Virus record (IMG/VR): IMGVR_UViG_3300021964_000459
Span: 1-25,722 of that record
Length of the DNA: 25,722 nt
Source of the DNA: a virus
Reading direction: 5' to 3' (one strand)
Part shown: positions 22,998 to 25,722 of the stretch, in pieces
How positions within the stretch are numbered: the stretch's first letter is position 1
Layout of the letters: each line of letters begins with the position of its first letter
The notes under the pieces: generated by a model
Database searches by the model: none
Told to the model about the DNA's origin: nothing
The model's input: only the letters and a program-made list of their open reading frames with translations
Translations under genes and position numbers: made by a program

Positions 22998-23672
22998 ATG
23001 ATACTAAAAAATTATATTTGGAATGCACCGTCCTTTTTCAATGATAGGGAAGTAGAACTTTTCCATAAAGTTGCAGATAGAATTGATTTTATGGATGCAC
23101 AGATTGGATTGGGACAAAAAGACCCCGATGCAGATGGTGAACTAAAAGGAGATTTTGATGAGGAGATTAGAAGTTCAAAAGTAAAATGGCTTGGTGGAGA
23201 TGTGATTCCACAAGAACTTATAGATAAAACGTATGAAGCATTATCTCTTGCATGTAGTGAAAGTGGTTGGTCTGATTTAATTACGGAGAATGAAGCACCT
23301 CAGTATACAGTTTACGATGCACAACCTAATAAGAAGAAAGGGGATTTCTATACATGGCATACTGATGCAGGGCCAGAACCATTACCAAGTGGGGTTATAA
23401 GAAAATTAAGTATGACTATACAATTATCAGACCCCGATGATTACGAGGGTGGTCATTTCCAATGGTTAGAACCACATAGACAATTAGATAAAATAACACA
23501 AGAGAACACCAATATTGATTTAAATCAATCTATAAGAACCGTTCCATTTTCTGCAAAGGAAAAAGGAAGTGTAGTAGTATTCCCTTCGTTTGTTTATCAT
23601 CAAGTGACACCAGTTTTAAGAGGTACAAGAAAATCACTAGTTGTGTGGTTTAACGGTCAACCTTATGTCTAA
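22998..23672 (+). CDS. 2OG-Fe(II) oxygenase, PiuC/PKHD-like
   Basis: A 224-residue enzyme. Iron ligands are H121 and D123 in YTWHTDAG and H201 in FVYHQVTPV, with R211 in GTRKSLVVWF for 2-oxoglutarate. The segment RKLSMTIQLSDPDDYEGGHFQW is the PKHD-type hydroxylase hallmark (PiuC-like). Homologues are widespread in marine T4-like phages, often between uvsY and uvsW or near iron-related genes; the substrate is unknown. Its end overlaps the UvsW start by eight bases. Confidence 0.85.
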   Translation: MILKNYIWNAPSFFNDREVELFHKVADRIDFMDAQIGLGQKDPDADGELKGDFDEEIRSSKVKWLGGDVIPQELIDKTYEALSLACSESGWSDLITENEAPQYTVYDAQPNKKKGDFYTWHTDAGPEPLPSGVIRKLSMTIQLSDPDDYEGGHFQWLEPHRQLDKITQENTNIDLNQSIRTVPFSAKEKGSVVVFPSFVYHQVTPVLRGTRKSLVVWFNGQPYV

Positions 23673-25122
23673 TACAGTTCGTGTCTCTAAGATAGACGAA
23701 GTTTTTTTAAAGGTAGAATGTCCTGATGATGGTCTTGCAAAAGACTTGTTTGACTTCTTTTCCTTCACAGTTCCAAATGCAAAGTTCATGCCTTCCTATA
23801 GAAATAAATGGTGGGATGGTAAGGTTCGTTTGTTTTCAATCAAAACAAGAAAGATATACATAGGATTACTTCCTTATATAGATGAGTTCTGTAAAGAACG
23901 AGGATATAATTTTGAAGGTGTCGAAGATGTCATTGGTGATAAGAATAGAATGTCAGATGAGGATATAGATTTCTTTATCAATGGTGACGATTTAATTCCA
24001 GGCTTGGGACTTCCATTTCAACCAAGAGATTATCAGATAGATGCATTCAATACTGCAGTGCAATATGGTAGACAATTATTACTTTCACCCACTGCAAGTG
24101 GTAAGTCATTAATCATATATATGCTATGTAGATGGTTTGAAGGAGAAATGTCTCTACCAAACTTTAAATCAGTTATCATCGTTCCAACCACTTCACTAGT
24201 AGAACAGATGACAAAAGACTTTGAAGAGTATGGATACAAGGAAAAGGTCTGTAAAATATATCACGGACAAGAAGTGTTTGATGCACCAATAACAATCACC
24301 ACATGGCAATCATTCGCAAAAGCACCAAAGGAGGTGTTAAGTTCTTTTGATATGGTTGTCGGTGATGAAGCACATTTATTCAAAGCAGATGTTCTTAAAG
24401 GTATCTTAGAAAAGATGAAAAAGACTGCAATACGATTTGGAACTACTGGAACACTTGATGGTTCAGAGGTTCATAGATTACAACTCGAAGGTTTGTTCGG
24501 CCCAGTCAAAAAGGTTATATCAACTAAAGATTTAATGGAAGATGGAACTATTGCAAATCTTTCAATTGATTGTATCATACTTCGTCATACTAAACAGAAG
24601 AAAGGAAACTACCAAGAAGAGATGGACTACTTGGTCAGCAATGATAGTAGGAACGAATTTATATGTAATCTTGTATATTCACTCAAAGGAAATACATTAG
24701 TCTTGTTTCAATATGTAGAGAAACATGGTGCAGTCTTACATGGTAAAATGTTTAAGAGACTTGATGATAAACTACACTATGTTTACGGTGGAACAGATGT
24801 GACCGATAGAGAAGAAGTCAGAACAATCGTAGAGAAAGCAGAAGATAATGTTATTCTTGCATCATACGGAACATTCTCAACTGGTGTTAACATTAAAAAG
24901 ATTGACAATGTAGTCTTTGCATCCCCATCTAAATCAAGGATAAGAAATCTACAGTCTATTGGTAGGGGTCTTCGTAAGACTGAAGGCAAGACTGAAATGA
25001 GATTATTTGATATTGCAGATGATTTACAATGCAATAACTACACACTCAACCACCTTAAAGAAAGAATAAATATCTATAACGAAGAAGGTTTTAAATACGA
25101 AATTAAACAATTCAATCTATGA
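23665..25122 (+). CDS. uvsW: UvsW DNA helicase (SF2)
   Basis: A 485-residue homologue of T4 UvsW (503 aa), which unwinds R-loops and branched DNA and switches replication from origin- to recombination-dependent. A TTG at 23641 would add eight residues, but the ATG at 23665 overlapping the upstream stop is preferred. The N-terminal domain FFSFTVPNAKFMPSYRNKWWDGKVRLF matches T4. Helicase motifs are SPTASGKS with K147, DEAH at 234-237, TTGTL (motif III) and QSIGRGLRKTEGK (motif VI). It is coupled by ATGA overlap to the next gene. Confidence 0.92.
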   Translation: MSNTVRVSKIDEVFLKVECPDDGLAKDLFDFFSFTVPNAKFMPSYRNKWWDGKVRLFSIKTRKIYIGLLPYIDEFCKERGYNFEGVEDVIGDKNRMSDEDIDFFINGDDLIPGLGLPFQPRDYQIDAFNTAVQYGRQLLLSPTASGKSLIIYMLCRWFEGEMSLPNFKSVIIVPTTSLVEQMTKDFEEYGYKEKVCKIYHGQEVFDAPITITTWQSFAKAPKEVLSSFDMVVGDEAHLFKADVLKGILEKMKKTAIRFGTTGTLDGSEVHRLQLEGLFGPVKKVISTKDLMEDGTIANLSIDCIILRHTKQKKGNYQEEMDYLVSNDSRNEFICNLVYSLKGNTLVLFQYVEKHGAVLHGKMFKRLDDKLHYVYGGTDVTDREEVRTIVEKAEDNVILASYGTFSTGVNIKKIDNVVFASPSKSRIRNLQSIGRGLRKTEGKTEMRLFDIADDLQCNNYTLNHLKERINIYNEEGFKYEIKQFNL

Positions 25123-25565
25123 GATACGAAGTAATAAAAATAATAACAGGTGCTGAGATTTGTGGTATGGTCGAAGAGGTGGGAGACACTTTAAGGATTA
25201 CTGCACCAATGATATGTCAACTTTCAAGACTGGATTTAACCAATACTCTTGCAACCTTCGTACCTTACACACCTGTAAGTTCAGATTCAATGATTACCTT
25301 AGATATTGAACATATTCTACATAGAAGTAAAATGAGTGAACAATACATCCCCTTTTATGATGAAGCATCTTCCAAATGGTTAACCCTTGTTGAAACCGAG
25401 TCAATCCCTTTGACCAACAAGATGCCAAAGATGGAATACATCAAAGACACCATCAACAAATTAGTTGCAGGGATGTCAGATGAAGAATTAGATAAACTGG
25501 AAGAGGAACAATTCTTAGAAGAAGATTCTCTTCTTGCACCAACCGACCCTAAGAAAATTCATTAG
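25119..25565 (+). CDS. Putative LSm/Hfq-like phage protein
   Basis: A 148-residue protein whose first ~70 residues look like a small Sm-type beta barrel. VIKIITGAEICGMVEEVGDTLRITAPMI (residues about 4-31) has the ITG-x-E-x-x-G-x-V turn and following strands of LSm proteins, and a later ATFVPYTPVSSDSMITLDIEHIL would supply the last strands. The C-terminal third is helical and very acidic (SDEELDKLEEEQFLEEDSL), unlike Hfq cores but similar to the acidic tails that tune them. I recall this family being noted in marine phages; the fold assignment is by eye. If right, it would bind RNA. Confidence 0.5.
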   Translation: MRYEVIKIITGAEICGMVEEVGDTLRITAPMICQLSRLDLTNTLATFVPYTPVSSDSMITLDIEHILHRSKMSEQYIPFYDEASSKWLTLVETESIPLTNKMPKMEYIKDTINKLVAGMSDEELDKLEEEQFLEEDSLLAPTDPKKIH

Positions 25566-25568
25566 GAT

Positions 25569-25597
25569 TTTACTTTGTCTAAATATGTGCGTATAAC
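25569..25597 (+). promoter_or_regulatory. Sigma-70-like promoter overlapping a CTAAATA motif
   Basis: TTTACT (25569-25574), a 17-base spacer and TATAAC (25592-25597). CTAAATA at 25579-25585 lies in the spacer, so the last gene could be read both early and late. The 85-base gap from 25566 to 25650 otherwise holds nothing I can identify. Confidence 0.4.
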
Positions 25598-25650
25598 ATA
25601 GATTTATATCACATTATACAAAAAACTTATAACTTACTTTTAGGAAAACC

Positions 25651-25722
25651 ATGACCACAGCAACTTATTTTGCGAAGAGCATGGTACGAAAAGCTAGAGA
25701 AGTCAACCATGTCATTCGTCCT
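25651..25722 (+). CDS. N-terminus of an unidentified protein (runs off the window)
   Basis: An ATG at 25651, preceded by TAGGAAAA, opens a frame to the window edge. The visible 24 residues begin MTTATYFAKSMVRKAREV and look like a basic N-terminal helix. Too little is visible to name it. It has its own promoter-like region and is not coupled to the gene before it. Confidence 0.5.
   Translation, partial: MTTATYFAKSMVRKAREVNHVIRP

Noticed and set aside
23641-23664. TTG start at 23641 for UvsW
   Set aside because: The ATG at 23665 overlaps the upstream stop and begins with the conserved N-terminal strand.
1-25722. tRNA genes, CRISPR arrays, insertion sequences, introns or homing endonucleases
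   Set aside because: No cloverleaf with a CCA end, regular spaced repeats, terminal inverted repeats with transposase, or interrupted conserved gene was seen. The 54-bp arrays are in-frame coding repeats without spacers.

Overview
The window reads as part of the genome of a T4-like myophage, most likely marine. Every recognisable protein gene lies on the + strand. Genes are packed with overlapping stop/start codons and the sequence is AT-rich. The block from 8009 to 20715 follows the T4 late gene order exactly: gp13-gp14-gp15-gp16-gp17-gp18-gp19-gp20-gp67-gp68-gp21-gp22-gp23, with uvsY and uvsW downstream. The layout, the extra 2-oxoglutarate/Fe(II) oxygenases and the low G+C resemble phages of marine picocyanobacteria or SAR11-type bacteria. 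No photosynthesis gene or other host marker lies in the window, so the host cannot be fixed from this sequence alone.

Layout. (1) 1-3162 holds fibre or surface structural genes: the end of one fibre-like gene, a 543-residue fibre-like protein with repeated DLGSS...RWRD modules, and two adjacent paralogues made almost entirely of short P-aromatic-N-A-R/Q repeats. (2) 3205-7680 is an accessory block: a glycosyltransferase fused to an N-terminal domain that looks ParB/sulfiredoxin-like, an unknown 188-residue protein, two 2OG-Fe(II) oxygenases and a DUF6065-like protein. (3) 7698-20715 encodes a small membrane/coiled-coil protein, then the neck, tail completion, terminase, sheath, tube, portal, prohead core, protease, scaffold and major capsid genes. 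(4) 20716-21158 is the only long stretch without a convincing protein gene. It begins with a CUUCGG tetraloop hairpin and a terminator that can work in both directions. On the - strand it carries a promoter-like pair (TTGACA, 18 bases, TATACT) and a chain of hairpins with no usable reading frame, which I interpret as an undescribed ~320-nt antisense-oriented non-coding RNA. (5) 21159-22524 has small genes, including a CxxCxxCC (YkgJ-like) cysteine protein, plus one tail-type structural protein. (6) 22554-25565 is a recombination/replication block: UvsY, a third 2OG-Fe(II) oxygenase, the UvsW helicase and a putative LSm/Hfq-like protein, followed by the start of one more gene.

Expression. T4-type late promoter motifs (TATAAATA, or the shorter CTAAATA) precede the late transcription units. 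Several sit inside perfect inverted repeats. Host-sigma-70-like pairs precede the accessory block, uvsY, the last gene and the putative - strand RNA. At the whole-window scale, reading every line by eye I found no GATC at all and only one GGWCC. Codon choice is visibly bent to avoid them: Asp is always GAC before C, and Gly before Pro is always GGC or GGG. All calls come from reading sequence; no database search was run.
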